Assembly: GCA_041669745.1 (NCBI GenBank)
Contig: JBAYAO010000010.1
Location: 1-24,386, forward strand
Direction of reading: 5' to 3'
Origin: JBAZDV01 sp041669745
GTDB lineage: Archaea > Thermoplasmatota > Thermoplasmata > Methanomassiliicoccales > Methanomethylophilaceae
DNA: 24,386 bases
Of the stretch, positions 1-7,421 are shown piece by piece (the first letter of the stretch is position 1; each line of letters begins with the position of its first letter). Position numbers and translations under genes: made by a program. The notes under the pieces were generated by a model. That model ran no database searches, was not told the origin of the DNA, and was given only the letters and a program-made list of their open reading frames with translations.

Positions 1-1119
1 AAGCTGCTTTCCGTCGGGGTAGTACTTCGCACGGGTGAAGCCGATGGCCTTTCCTTCCACAGTTCTGATACCATACCATGATGCCAGTCCCTGGGAGAGA
101 CCGGTACCGGCGATCTGGATATCCCCTATTACACTGACCCATGGGCTTGCCACGGGACCGGATACGGCTTTTCTGCCGGCGGCATTCCTTCCTGCCACGG
201 TTCCCTGTCTCACAGCGGTTGAGCCCAATTGGCTCATCGTGGGTCCGGCTGCAATCGCCGATTGACATTGTACCACGTCGCCTGCGAGGAAGATATCGTT
301 CACCAAACGTCCCCTCCTATAGGGTTGCATCGTGGGCGATACGATGACCGCACCCAGTTGTCCGATGTCAAGACCTAGTGCACTCGGGATGGTAAGATTC
401 GCGCGCACGCCGGTTGCGAATATCACCATATCGCAGGGATAATCCTCACCGGCCGCTGTTACACTCTTAACCTTTTTTTCGCCGTTGACCGCTTGGATCG
501 GGGCCTTCATTACGAATCTTATGCCTTTTTCTTCGAGATGCCTTTGGACAGGCTCCGCCATATCTTTGTCTGCGATGCGCGGAACGACCTGGTCCATCAT
601 CTCGATCACCGTTACATCTTTCCCCATGTTACGAAGGGCCAGTGCAACTTCCAACCCGATAACGCCTGCACCGCCGATTACAGCGGTCTTGGTGTTCTTC
701 AATGCGGATTCGATGGCCTTACCGTCATTTATGGTCCTGACGACGAATACACCTTCGAGATCGATGCCGGGGATCGGAGGTATGAAGACACTCCCTCCGG
801 TTGCTACCACCAGCGAGTCGTAACCGTATGTTCTGCCATTTGCCGTAACGGTTTTGTTATCGCCGTCGACGGCTGTAACTTTCGTTTTAGTAAAAACCGT
901 TATGTCCCGCTCTTTGGCATAGAATTCGGCATTGTGCATTATGATATCGTCCCATCCTGTTTTTCCCTCAAGGACCCATGGTATAACGCAGGGCGAGTAC
1001 GATATGTGTTCATCTTCGGTAAAAACCGTGACCTTTGCGGTCGGATCTTCCCTCTTTGCACTGGATGCAGCGGGCATACCCGCGGCACCTGATCCGATGA
1101 CGATGATGTTCTTGACCAT
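1..1119 (-). CDS. FAD-dependent pyridine nucleotide-disulfide reductase, CoA-disulfide reductase/NADH oxidase type (3' end outside window)
   Basis: The minus-strand frame is open from an ATG at 1119 to the window edge, giving 373 residues without a stop; the C-terminal dimerisation domain lies outside. An FAD-binding Rossmann motif GSGAAG is at residues 9-14, and a second dinucleotide fold GGAGVIG at 149-155 should bind NAD(P)H. A single Cys44 in SYSPCVIPWVLEG sits where CoA-disulfide reductases and NADH oxidases of this family carry their one redox cysteine. ATG and GTG-like FAD-contact segments (VVATGG, FATGV) and a late LAGDV motif also fit. Known members reduce CoA disulfide, polysulfide or O2 with NAD(P)H in the cytosol; which substrate applies here cannot be read from sequence. 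The gene is divergent from the RaSEA gene and has a TATA-like element about 30 bases upstream with no clear Shine-Dalgarno, suggesting a very short leader. The family call is strong, the substrate is open. Confidence 0.85.
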   Translation of the reverse strand, partial: MVKNIIVIGSGAAGMPAASSAKREDPTAKVTVFTEDEHISYSPCVIPWVLEGKTGWDDIIMHNAEFYAKERDITVFTKTKVTAVDGDNKTVTANGRTYGYDSLVVATGGSVFIPPIPGIDLEGVFVVRTINDGKAIESALKNTKTAVIGGAGVIGLEVALALRNMGKDVTVIEMMDQVVPRIADKDMAEPVQRHLEEKGIRFVMKAPIQAVNGEKKVKSVTAAGEDYPCDMVIFATGVRANLTIPSALGLDIGQLGAVIVSPTMQPYRRGRLVNDIFLAGDVVQCQSAIAAGPTMSQLGSTAVRQGTVAGRNAAGRKAVSGPVASPWVSVIGDIQIAGTGLSQGLASWYGIRTVEGKAIGFTRAKYYPDGKQL

Positions 1120-1145
1120 GGGCGTCGTTTCATGATTGAAAGGAT

Positions 1146-1155
1146 ACATATTAAA
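1146..1155 (-). promoter_or_regulatory. Putative TATA box for the disulfide reductase gene
   Basis: On the minus strand this reads TTTAATATGT, an archaeal TATA-like element centred about 31 bases before the ATG at 1119. That spacing places transcription start only a few bases before the start codon. No purine-rich ribosome binding site is visible in the short leader, consistent with leaderless or near-leaderless translation. The call rests on sequence pattern and spacing only. Confidence 0.5.
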
Positions 1156-1201
1156 GTTTGCAGAACGGGTTTGGTTCGGACAGGGTCTGCCGGAGGGTAA
1201 G

Positions 1202-1209
1202 TAATATAA
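1202..1209 (+). promoter_or_regulatory. Putative TATA box for the RaSEA gene
   Basis: TAATATAA lies about 37 bases before the ATG at 1242, so transcription would start near 1230 and leave a leader of about 10 bases. This argues against a longer protein starting at the in-frame TTG at 1158, because that start would lie upstream of the promoter. The AT-rich element at 1146-1155 could also be read in this direction, so promoter choice is uncertain. Confidence 0.45.
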
Positions 1210-1241
1210 CCGTTGCAACCATCGGATTGCAGGAATATCAG

Positions 1242-2237
1242 ATGATGAAGGACAAAAGATCTCCTGACCAGCTAGAGACGCTGTGGAAAGAGAAGGATAT
1301 GGTCGATGGCAAAGTCGTCGATGCATTGGTCATGATCATGCGCACGAGCGGGTGCGTCTGGGCCAAAACAGGAGGATGCACAATGTGCGGTTACCGTTCG
1401 GCATCATTGAAGGATGTGACTTCCGAAGACCTCCTGAAACAACTCGATCAGGCCATATCGAGATACGACGACGAACCGTTTGTGAAGATATACACCTCTG
1501 GCAGTTTCCTGGATGAAAAGGAGATACCTGAGGGGGTCCGTAACAAGATCTTCGACGCGTTCTCCGACTGCAAACGCATACTTTTCGAAAGCCGTCCGGA
1601 GTTCATAACATCTGATGTGATATCGACAGTTCCGGGTTCTGTCACGGTATCTTTGGGCCTGGAGAGCTGCAACGAGGAAGTACTGAGGACGAGCATAAAC
1701 AAAGGGTTCACACCGGACGATATCAGAGCAGCGGGGTATATTGCAAAGGATGCGGGCCTCACGGTACGTACATACCTGCTACTCAAACCGCTGTATCTGC
1801 AGGAGACTGCGGCGATACGGAGTGCAGTGGAATCGATACACTATGCCGATCCATTTTCCGACGAAATATCCATAAATCCGGTGAATGTCCAGAGGGGGAC
1901 ACTAGTTGAGAGGATATGGAAAAGAGGAGACTATAGGCCGCCGTGGATATGGTCTCTGGTGGAGGTATTAAAACAAGCTGCTGGTACAGTCGATTCGAGA
2001 CTGATGTCGTCGCCTTCTGGAGGAGGGACTCAAAGGGGTGTGCACAACTGTGGTGATTGTGACAAGAGGGTCTTGGATGCGGTCGAGAGATTCTCTTTCA
2101 CGCAAAACGTTAAGGACCTTGCGGTCACATGTGACTGTATCGACAGGTGGAGGAACTACATGGAATCTGAGACAATGCTCGGTACGGCAGCAGACCTGGA
2201 CCGTGGATTCGACGAAGATTTGATGATCAGGAAGTGA
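1242..2237 (+). CDS. Archaeosine synthase subunit RaSEA (radical SAM)
   Basis: Length is 331 residues from the ATG at 1242 (a second ATG follows directly at 1245). A cysteine cluster with C38, C46 and C49 (SGCVWAKTGGCTMCGY) is the presumed radical-SAM 4Fe-4S site. The following TIM-barrel sequence contains KIYTSGSFLDEKE and SLGLES, and the C-terminal part has the cysteine-rich CGDCDKR and CDC motifs seen in this family. In archaea RaSEA works with ArcS: ArcS attaches lysine to preQ0 at tRNA position 15 and RaSEA converts that intermediate to archaeosine (G+), which stabilises the tRNA elbow. The frame is open upstream to a TTG at 1158, but the intervening residues do not look conserved and overlap a likely promoter. 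The next gene starts 4 bases downstream, so the two are probably co-transcribed. The family assignment is confident; I could not check the exact cysteine spacing against an alignment. Confidence 0.85.
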   Translation: MMKDKRSPDQLETLWKEKDMVDGKVVDALVMIMRTSGCVWAKTGGCTMCGYRSASLKDVTSEDLLKQLDQAISRYDDEPFVKIYTSGSFLDEKEIPEGVRNKIFDAFSDCKRILFESRPEFITSDVISTVPGSVTVSLGLESCNEEVLRTSINKGFTPDDIRAAGYIAKDAGLTVRTYLLLKPLYLQETAAIRSAVESIHYADPFSDEISINPVNVQRGTLVERIWKRGDYRPPWIWSLVEVLKQAAGTVDSRLMSSPSGGGTQRGVHNCGDCDKRVLDAVERFSFTQNVKDLAVTCDCIDRWRNYMESETMLGTAADLDRGFDEDLMIRK

Positions 2238-2241
2238 AACG

Positions 2242-2565
2242 ATGGACTACGATATCAAGAAGGGCTGGTTCAAGAATGTGGAGGGCGACTTACTCCCGGC
2301 GATGATCAAAGAGGTGTTCGGCAGCGTTGATACCGACGGAGAATATTACGTCTCTTCGTACGGTGTCATGTCCGTCATAAAGATCAAGGTGGTCTCTAAG
2401 GACAAAATGGAGATCGTAACCGAGACCAACAAGGTCGGACTCACCGACGATGCCATCCTGGACAGCAAGAGACGATTGAACATATTTGCCGAAAAAGCAA
2501 CTGGTTTTGACGCCAAGGCACGCATGAAAAGGGCCCAGCAGAAGGCGAAAAAAGGAAACGTGTAA
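2242..2565 (+). CDS. Small conserved archaeal protein, DUF5611-like
   Basis: This 107-residue protein starts 4 bases after the RaSEA stop. It is predicted to be soluble, with a beta-rich first part (YYVSSYGVMSVIKIKVV, KMEIVTET) and a basic helical tail (KRRLNIFAEKATGFDAKAR, then a Lys/Ala-rich end). The pattern of a short beta sheet, a T-E-T segment and a terminal helix with ATG[FY].AK.R recalls the DUF5611 family of haloarchaea and Thermoplasmata. I base that on memory of the family, not a search. No catalytic motif is visible. Its place between a tRNA modification gene and the ribosomal superoperon and its basic tail are compatible with RNA or ribosome contact, but that is only inference. 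Confidence 0.7.
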   Translation: MDYDIKKGWFKNVEGDLLPAMIKEVFGSVDTDGEYYVSSYGVMSVIKIKVVSKDKMEIVTETNKVGLTDDAILDSKRRLNIFAEKATGFDAKARMKRAQQKAKKGNV

Positions 2566-2608
2566 GGGTCGTTCCCTCCCCGTCCTTTCTTATATGAGAC
2601 ACCCAATC

Positions 2609-2616
2609 TTTATATA
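2609..2616 (+). promoter_or_regulatory. Strong TATA box of the ribosomal protein superoperon
   Basis: TTTATATA is a near-perfect archaeal TATA box, located in the only sizeable gap upstream of the ribosomal genes. Transcription is expected to begin about 25 bases downstream, near 2637-2640, leaving a leader of about 170 bases before uL3. A pyrimidine-rich run just before it (ccctccccgtcctttctt) could help end transcription of the preceding pair of genes. A second weaker AT-rich stretch, TTATATG at 2590-2596, might be an alternative TATA. Confidence 0.7.
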
Positions 2617-2639
2617 CGGGGGGTCTATACCATTTTCAG

Positions 2640-2808
2640 ATTAACACGCTAGATGTTCGACCAGACACCATGGGCAATGCGTGACGCAACCCTCGTCCGA
2701 TCTCATATAGGAATTGTCGAGATGGATACGGTGTCACGGTCGAGGATTAAGACGTTGAGATCGACTGATACGCGAGATTAGCGAAGACACTCTCGCTGGA
2801 TGTGAAAC
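2640..2808 (+). promoter_or_regulatory. Long structured 5' leader of the uL3 operon (possible regulatory RNA)
   Basis: No convincing ORF fills this stretch. Two hairpins can be drawn by eye. The first pairs 2680-2687 (CGTGACGC) with 2731-2738 (GTGTCACG), eight pairs including one G-U, and encloses a smaller stem of ATCTC (2700-2704) with GAGAT (2719-2723). The second pairs GCGAGA (2772-2777) with TCTCGC (2791-2796), six pairs closing a 13-base loop, and ends 12 bases before the uL3 ATG, so it could affect ribosome access. An alternative pairing CCTCG (2691-2695) with CGAGG (2741-2745) is incompatible with the first stem, a feature of switch-like leaders. Most other genes here have gaps of a few bases, so this leader stands out. 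Regulatory function is inferred. Confidence 0.4.
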
Positions 2809-3804
2809 ATGTCACAAAGGAGACGTCCGAAGAGGGGATCACAGGGATACGGTCCTAGGAAGAGAGCGCAGTCCCAAACACCCCGCCTTGATTCATGGCC
2901 CGACATTAGCGGAGCCCCTAAAATCCAAGGTTTTGCCGGCTATAAGGCCGGTATGACGCACGCTTTCATGGTCGATAAGCGTGCGAAGAGCACAACATCC
3001 GGTATGGAACTCCAGGTCCCGGTAACGGTACTTGAGGTCCCGCCGATGAAGATAGCAGCAGTAAGGCTCTACGAGAACACGATCTACGGGCTCAAGACCG
3101 CAGGCGAGGTGTGGGCACAGGATCTCGATCCTCTGCTCTCGAAACGCCTGAGCGTGCCTAAGAACCACGATGCGGCCTCGTTCGCAAAGTATGATGGTGT
3201 AGATGTCGAAGATGTTCGCGTCATAGCCTATACACAGCCCAAAATGGTGAAGGGGGTTCCCAAAAAAGTCCCTGACATGATGGAACTGAGGATAGGCGGC
3301 GGATCGATCGACGATAGGATAGGATACGCCAAGAAGATCCTCGGCACAGATGTGGGGATCAATGATTTCGCGGCCGAAGGCGGTCTCGTGGATGTGATCG
3401 CCGTGACGAAAGGAAAAGGATTCCAAGGTGTCACCAAGCGCTGGGGGGTAAAGCTCCTTTCGCACAAGAACAGCAAACATCGCCGTGGAATAGGTAACTC
3501 TGGACCTAAGAGGCCCGGATACCTTAGAGGAACGGTCCCAGGATCCGGACAGATGGGATACCATCAGAGGACCGAATTCAACAAACAGCTGATCAAGATT
3601 GGAACGGAAGGTTCAGAGATCACGCCCAAGGGCGGATTCCTCAACTACGGAGATGTCGTCAACACATACGCTCTCGTTTATGGATCAGTACCCGGACCAG
3701 CCAAGAGACTCATCAGGTTGAGGGATCCTACCAGGATGCCCAAGAAGGCAATAACTGAGGTAAGCATCACGTATATCTCGACCGAATCAAAACAGGGGGT
3801 ATAA
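2809..3804 (+). CDS. rpl3: Large-subunit ribosomal protein uL3
   Basis: At 331 residues this has the usual length for archaeal uL3. The N-terminus is basic and Gln/Arg-rich (SQRRRPKRGSQGYGPRKR), followed by the conserved GFAGYKAGMTHA segment. The core motifs VTKGKGFQGVTKRWG, KHRRG and GTVPGSGQMGYHQRTE are diagnostic; the loop holding them reaches towards the peptidyl transferase centre and helps early 50S assembly. The start ATG follows a GTGAA context. It is the first gene of the superoperon and sits behind a long leader, the natural position for an autoregulatory protein. The downstream uL4 gene begins 4 bases after the stop. Confidence 0.97.
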   Translation: MSQRRRPKRGSQGYGPRKRAQSQTPRLDSWPDISGAPKIQGFAGYKAGMTHAFMVDKRAKSTTSGMELQVPVTVLEVPPMKIAAVRLYENTIYGLKTAGEVWAQDLDPLLSKRLSVPKNHDAASFAKYDGVDVEDVRVIAYTQPKMVKGVPKKVPDMMELRIGGGSIDDRIGYAKKILGTDVGINDFAAEGGLVDVIAVTKGKGFQGVTKRWGVKLLSHKNSKHRRGIGNSGPKRPGYLRGTVPGSGQMGYHQRTEFNKQLIKIGTEGSEITPKGGFLNYGDVVNTYALVYGSVPGPAKRLIRLRDPTRMPKKAITEVSITYISTESKQGV

Positions 3805-3808
3805 GTAA

Positions 3809-4579
3809 ATGGCACAGACAAACGTCTATTCGGCCAGTGGAGAGGTCGCCGGTAAGGTCGACGTTCCAACAGCCTTCAGTACTCCGTACAGGCCCGACGT
3901 AATCAAAAGGGCGGTGCTTGCGGCCGCAGCCAATAAAAGGCAGGCATACGGACCCAACAAGAAATCCGGTATGAGGCATTCCGTCAGCACATGGGGAAAA
4001 GGACGTGGGGTGGCGCGTGTTCAGCGTGTACACGACGGGAGAAAAGCCACAGAGTCACCCAACAACGTTTCCGGACGCAGAGCGCATCCTCCGATGGTCG
4101 AGAGGATATGGGAACTAAAGGTCAATAAGAAAGAGCGCATCCTCGCACGTAAGTCCGCGCTCGCCGCGACCGGCGATGCGGATTGTGTGAAGGCCCGCGG
4201 TCATCAGTTCGATGATAACGTATCCTTCCCAGTGGTCGTAGACGATGCAATACAGGACATATCCGTCACTTCGGAGATATACGGCGTATTGGACAAGATC
4301 GGTCTCGGTTACGATGTCGAACGTGCAAAGGAAGGACGAAAGATCCGTGCAGGTCGCGGGACCATGAGGAACAGGAAATACCGCACGCCGGTATCGATTC
4401 TCCTCGTTGTCTCGGAAAGGGATCTCCCTGTATTCAAGGGAGCTGACAATCTGCCCGGTGTGCAGGTCGAAGCGGTAAGTGGATTGAATGCAGCGATCCT
4501 GGCTCCCGGCGGAGATGCAGGAAGGCTCACGGTCTATACCAAATCGGCCATTGCCAAGATAGGAGAGTGGACCCAATGA
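3809..4579 (+). CDS. rpl4: Large-subunit ribosomal protein uL4
   Basis: This 256-residue protein has typical archaeal uL4 features: the N-terminal NVYSASGEV strand, the VSTWGKGRGVARV loop (residues about 58-72) that lines the peptide exit tunnel, and the GRRAHPP motif. The C-terminal globular part contains GRGTMRNRKYRTP and VSGLNAAILAPGGDAGRL, both characteristic of the archaeal/eukaryal form. The protein binds 23S rRNA domain I early in assembly. Bacterial L4 autoregulates its own S10 operon; whether the archaeal protein does so is not established here. Its TGA overlaps the ATG of uL23 as ATGA. Confidence 0.97.
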   Translation: MAQTNVYSASGEVAGKVDVPTAFSTPYRPDVIKRAVLAAAANKRQAYGPNKKSGMRHSVSTWGKGRGVARVQRVHDGRKATESPNNVSGRRAHPPMVERIWELKVNKKERILARKSALAATGDADCVKARGHQFDDNVSFPVVVDDAIQDISVTSEIYGVLDKIGLGYDVERAKEGRKIRAGRGTMRNRKYRTPVSILLVVSERDLPVFKGADNLPGVQVEAVSGLNAAILAPGGDAGRLTVYTKSAIAKIGEWTQ

Positions 4580-4857
4580 AACAGAGCGATGTACTCATCA
4601 GACCTTTCGTCACAGAAAAGTCTATGAACCACCTGGCCGGGACTCCGACACAGGACTTCAAAGACGGGAACAAGATCGAGTTCTTGGTCCACAGGGACGC
4701 GGACAAAGCGCTGATCAAGACTGTATTCGAGGAGCGCTTCGAAGTGAAGGTCAGCAAGGTCTGTACCAGGATCCAGAAGGATGGAAAGCATGCGATCATA
4801 CGACTTGCAGAAGGCTACTCGGCAGAGGATGTCGGTATGAGGGTCGGAGTATTCTGA
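4576..4857 (+). CDS. rpl23: Large-subunit ribosomal protein uL23
   Basis: The 93-residue product begins KQSDVLIRPFVTEKSMN, the conserved uL23 N-terminus, and carries the FEVKVSKVCT segment. uL23 lies at the tunnel exit and forms part of the docking site for SRP and SecY. The start is the ATG at 4576, which overlaps the uL4 stop (ATGA) and has AGGAG at 4561-4565 as a ribosome binding site. An in-frame GTG at 4567 would add three residues but sits almost on the Shine-Dalgarno, so it is rejected. Confidence 0.96.
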   Translation: MKQSDVLIRPFVTEKSMNHLAGTPTQDFKDGNKIEFLVHRDADKALIKTVFEERFEVKVSKVCTRIQKDGKHAIIRLAEGYSAEDVGMRVGVF

Positions 4858-4868
4858 GGTGAGTGAAT

Positions 4869-5570
4869 ATGGGAAAGAGATTGAGAACTCAGAGAAGGGG
4901 AGCAGGAGGCTCCCAGTACCGCTCTCCCAGCCACAGGCACGTCGACGACGTGAGACTTCCTGCGTTTGAAAAAGGAACGGGAGTGGTAGTGGATCTTATT
5001 CAGGCACCCGGAAGGACATCGCCTCTCGCCAAGGTCAAGTTCGAAGGAAAGAAATTGGATTATCAGATCGCAGCTGAAGGAGTCAAGGTCGGACAGAGGA
5101 TATCCGTCGGATCTGGCGAAATCGTAACGGGAAACATCCTGCCGCTTTCCATCATTGCCGAAGGTACCCTCGTACATAACATCGAAGGCATCCCGGGTGA
5201 CGGAGGGAAATTCGTAAAGGTCGCAGGAGCATCCGCAACCGTCGTCAGCAAAGGTGCATCGGTCATCGTTCAGATGCCGTCCGGAGATTTGAAGGAATTC
5301 AATTCCAACTGCCGTGCCGTAGTAGGTGTGGTGGCAGGCGGAGGGAGAACCGACAAGCCTCTCGGAAGGGCGGGAAAGAAATTCCATGCCCTGAGCTCAT
5401 CATCGAAGGCATATTTCCATGTCAGCGGTGTTGCGATGAATGCGGTCGATCACCCGCATGGTGGTGGAAGCCATAAGCACGTCGGTGGACCGAGTACGAA
5501 GAGCCGTAACGCATGGCCTGGTCAGAAGGTTGGACGTTTGGCCCCCCAGAAGAAGAACAGGAGGAAGTGA
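4869..5570 (+). CDS. rpl2: Large-subunit ribosomal protein uL2
   Basis: At 233 residues this is a standard archaeal uL2. It has the N-terminal MGKRLRTQRRGAGG and the near-invariant VDHPHGGGSHKH block, with HPHGGG at residues 195-200, followed by a basic tail. uL2 contacts the peptidyl transferase region and bridges the subunits; the histidine block is the most conserved part of the family. The start is the ATG at 4869, six bases after the Shine-Dalgarno GAGGTGA; the GTG at 4863 belongs to the binding site context and would add only two residues. The next gene begins 5 bases after the stop. Confidence 0.97.
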   Translation: MGKRLRTQRRGAGGSQYRSPSHRHVDDVRLPAFEKGTGVVVDLIQAPGRTSPLAKVKFEGKKLDYQIAAEGVKVGQRISVGSGEIVTGNILPLSIIAEGTLVHNIEGIPGDGGKFVKVAGASATVVSKGASVIVQMPSGDLKEFNSNCRAVVGVVAGGGRTDKPLGRAGKKFHALSSSSKAYFHVSGVAMNAVDHPHGGGSHKHVGGPSTKSRNAWPGQKVGRLAPQKKNRRK

Positions 5571-5575
5571 ACTAC

Positions 5576-6046
5576 ATGGCAAAATCAAAGATTATTGCAG
5601 GTTCAGCAAAGGCCACCAGGAGAAAGTCCAGGAAGAAGGCAAGTGCAATCCAGGCAAGAAGGAAGAAGGAGTTCCTGTACCGCGGTTATACCATGGAAGA
5701 GCTACTCGTTATGTCCTTCGACGAAGTCCTGGGGCTTATGCCTTCGAGATCTAGAAGGACGTATCTGCGTGGGCTGAACTACGAGCAGCAGCTTTTATTC
5801 GACAACCTGAAGGATGCCGAGGAAGGTGCGACCGTCAGGACGCACCACAGGGACCTGCCGGTGATCCCGCAGTTCGTGGGAAAGACCGTGAGCGTATACA
5901 ACGGGAAGGAATTCAAGGACGTAGAGATCAAGGCCGAAATGATCGGACATTTCATCGGAGAATTCGTAATTACGAGGAAGGCTCCGCTGCACTCCGGACC
6001 TGGAGTGGGTGCGACCAGATCTTCGAAGTTCATGCCGTTGAAGTGA
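5576..6046 (+). CDS. rps19: Small-subunit ribosomal protein uS19
   Basis: The 156-residue protein has a very basic N-terminal arm (residues 1-35, many KATRRK-like groups) before the family core: FLYRGYTMEELL, MPSRSRRTYLRG, RTHHRDLPVIPQFVG and VYNGKEF, ending in FVITRKAPLHSGPGVGATRSSKF. uS19 forms part of the 30S head near the A site with uS13. GGAGGAAGTGA just before the ATG at 5576 fixes the start; the frame extends upstream into uL2 but those residues are not conserved. The basic arm is a little longer than the shortest archaeal homologues. Confidence 0.96.
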   Translation: MAKSKIIAGSAKATRRKSRKKASAIQARRKKEFLYRGYTMEELLVMSFDEVLGLMPSRSRRTYLRGLNYEQQLLFDNLKDAEEGATVRTHHRDLPVIPQFVGKTVSVYNGKEFKDVEIKAEMIGHFIGEFVITRKAPLHSGPGVGATRSSKFMPLK

Positions 6047-6056
6047 GGTGTTTAGA

Positions 6057-6503
6057 ATGTTTGGATATACAATGACAGCAGACCCCGACATCTCCGCGAA
6101 GGCGATTGGAAAAGAGATTCAGATCTCCCCGAAGTTCACCCGTGAGATCTGTGGAATGATCCGTGGAATGAAGGTGGAGACGGCGATCGCGACGCTTGAG
6201 CAGGTCATCGAGCTTAAGAGAGCTGTACCGCTGAGAAGATACAACAAGCGTGTCTCGCATAAGCCGGGAGTAGGTCCCGGAAGATATCCTCAGAAGGCAG
6301 CAACCGCGGTCATGGGAGTCATAAAGAGTGCCATGTCCAATGCTGAGTACAAGGGATTGAACACCAGTAACATGGTGCTTACGACCATCACAGCATCCAG
6401 AGGACAGACCATACAGGGTCACATGCAAAGGGCACACGGAAGGGCCACCCAGTGGAATCAGGAAACAGTCAACCTCGAGGTAATCATAGAGGAGGTAGAG
6501 TAA
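6057..6503 (+). CDS. rpl22: Large-subunit ribosomal protein uL22
   Basis: The 148-residue product shows the archaeal uL22 pattern: an N-terminal SAKAIGKEIQISPKFTREIC helix, VPLRRYNKRVSHKPG, a long hairpin segment, and the C-terminal QRAHGRATQWNQETVNLEVI. The hairpin lines the peptide exit tunnel. GAGGTG at about 6045-6050 is the Shine-Dalgarno for the ATG at 6057; the in-frame GTG at 6048 lies inside that site and is rejected. The protein ends 2 bases before the uS3 start. Confidence 0.96.
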   Translation: MFGYTMTADPDISAKAIGKEIQISPKFTREICGMIRGMKVETAIATLEQVIELKRAVPLRRYNKRVSHKPGVGPGRYPQKAATAVMGVIKSAMSNAEYKGLNTSNMVLTTITASRGQTIQGHMQRAHGRATQWNQETVNLEVIIEEVE

Positions 6504-6505
6504 AC

Positions 6506-7219
6506 ATGGCATCAGAAAGAAGATTCGTTGCCGAGAATATCCGCAGGGTTCTCCTCAAAGAGTATCTCATGAAGGAGGTTAGCCGTGCGGGATTCGGAGG
6601 ACTTGACGTCCAGAGGACCCCTATGGGAACCCGTGTGATCCTCACGACGGAGCGCCCCGGACTCGTCATCGGAAGGAAAGGTCAGACCATAAAGAATCTG
6701 ACCATAGCGATCGAGGAAAAGTTCGGATTCGAGAATCCGCAGATCGAGGTTCAGGAAGTTCTGAACCCGAATCTCAATGCGCAGATTATGGCAGAAAAGC
6801 TGGCCTTCTCCCTTGAGAGGGGCTGGCATTTCCGCAGAGCGGGACATTCCACAGTGCGCCGGGTCATGGATTCCGGTGCGAAGGGATGTCATATAATAAT
6901 CGCTGGAAAGCTTACCGGCCAGAGACACAGAACTGAGAAGTTCAAGGAAGGATACATCAAGTTCTGCGGTGAACCGAAAGCCACATTCATCGATCACGGT
7001 TACGCCGTGGCGAAATTGAAGATGGGTATCATAGGGGTTACCGTGGAAATAATGGCAGCGGATGCAAAGCTTCCCGCAGACACGGCAATCCTCGGAAAGA
7101 CCGAGGCGGCGACAAAGTTCCCGGATCTTTTCGCAGAAGCACCAGAAGTACAGGTCGCTGCAGAAGTGCCAGTACCTATGAGCGTTGTCGATGATGATGT
7201 GAAAGAGGAGGGGCAGTGA
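6506..7219 (+). CDS. rps3: Small-subunit ribosomal protein uS3
   Basis: This 237-residue protein contains an N-terminal type-II KH domain with the RNA-binding loop VIGRKGQTI (GRKG at residues 56-59) and the C-terminal uS3 domain with RRAGHSTVRRVMDSGAKG. The tail from about residue 205 is acidic and low in conservation (ending VVDDDVKEEGQ). uS3 sits at the mRNA entry site of the 30S subunit. The start is the ATG at 6506, with GGAGG at 6491-6495 in the preceding gene as its binding site; an upstream in-frame ATG at 6452 lies within uL22 and is unlikely. One base separates the stop from uL29. Confidence 0.97.
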   Translation: MASERRFVAENIRRVLLKEYLMKEVSRAGFGGLDVQRTPMGTRVILTTERPGLVIGRKGQTIKNLTIAIEEKFGFENPQIEVQEVLNPNLNAQIMAEKLAFSLERGWHFRRAGHSTVRRVMDSGAKGCHIIIAGKLTGQRHRTEKFKEGYIKFCGEPKATFIDHGYAVAKLKMGIIGVTVEIMAADAKLPADTAILGKTEAATKFPDLFAEAPEVQVAAEVPVPMSVVDDDVKEEGQ

Positions 7220-7220
7220 G

Positions 7221-7421
7221 ATGGTACTCAGAGCGTCTGAAATCAGGGATATGAGCGCGGATGAGCGCAATCACAAGCTCAAAGAGCTTCGCAACGAACT
7301 CATGCACGAGAGAGGGGTCTCCGCGATGGGAGGTGCTCCAGCCAATCCTGGGGCGATCCGAGCACTGAGAACCGAAATAGCTCGCATTCTGACCGTCCAG
7401 AAGGAGGAGGAAGAACTCTAA
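7221..7421 (+). CDS. rpl29: Large-subunit ribosomal protein uL29
   Basis: A 66-residue, two-helix protein matching uL29: LRASEIRDMSADE at the start, KLKELRNELMHER, and the GGAPANPGAIRALRTEIARI helix typical of archaeal members. uL29 lies beside uL23 at the tunnel exit. GAGGAGG at 7205-7211, just before the uS3 stop, is the Shine-Dalgarno. The TAA stop shares its last A with the aIF1 start codon (TAATG), implying tight coupling. Confidence 0.95.
   Translation: MVLRASEIRDMSADERNHKLKELRNELMHERGVSAMGGAPANPGAIRALRTEIARILTVQKEEEEL

Noticed and set aside
493..1092. A 199-codon plus-strand open frame opposite the disulfide reductase
   Set aside because: It is antisense to a gene with clear FAD and NAD(P)H motifs and has no family features of its own.
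1158..1241. N-terminal extension of RaSEA from an in-frame TTG
   Set aside because: It overlaps the likely promoter and adds residues without family resemblance; the ATG at 1242 is better placed.
2640..2808. A C/D-box sRNA or tRNA in the uL3 leader
   Set aside because: A CTGA is present at 2765-2768, but no convincing box C or paired D'/C' set and no cloverleaf could be built.
2893..3564. A 223-codon minus-strand open frame across uL3
   Set aside because: uL3 on the other strand is unmistakable; the antisense frame is a by-product of codon bias.
6512..7270. A 252-codon minus-strand open frame across uS3 and uL29
   Set aside because: It covers two certain ribosomal genes and its translation shows no domain.
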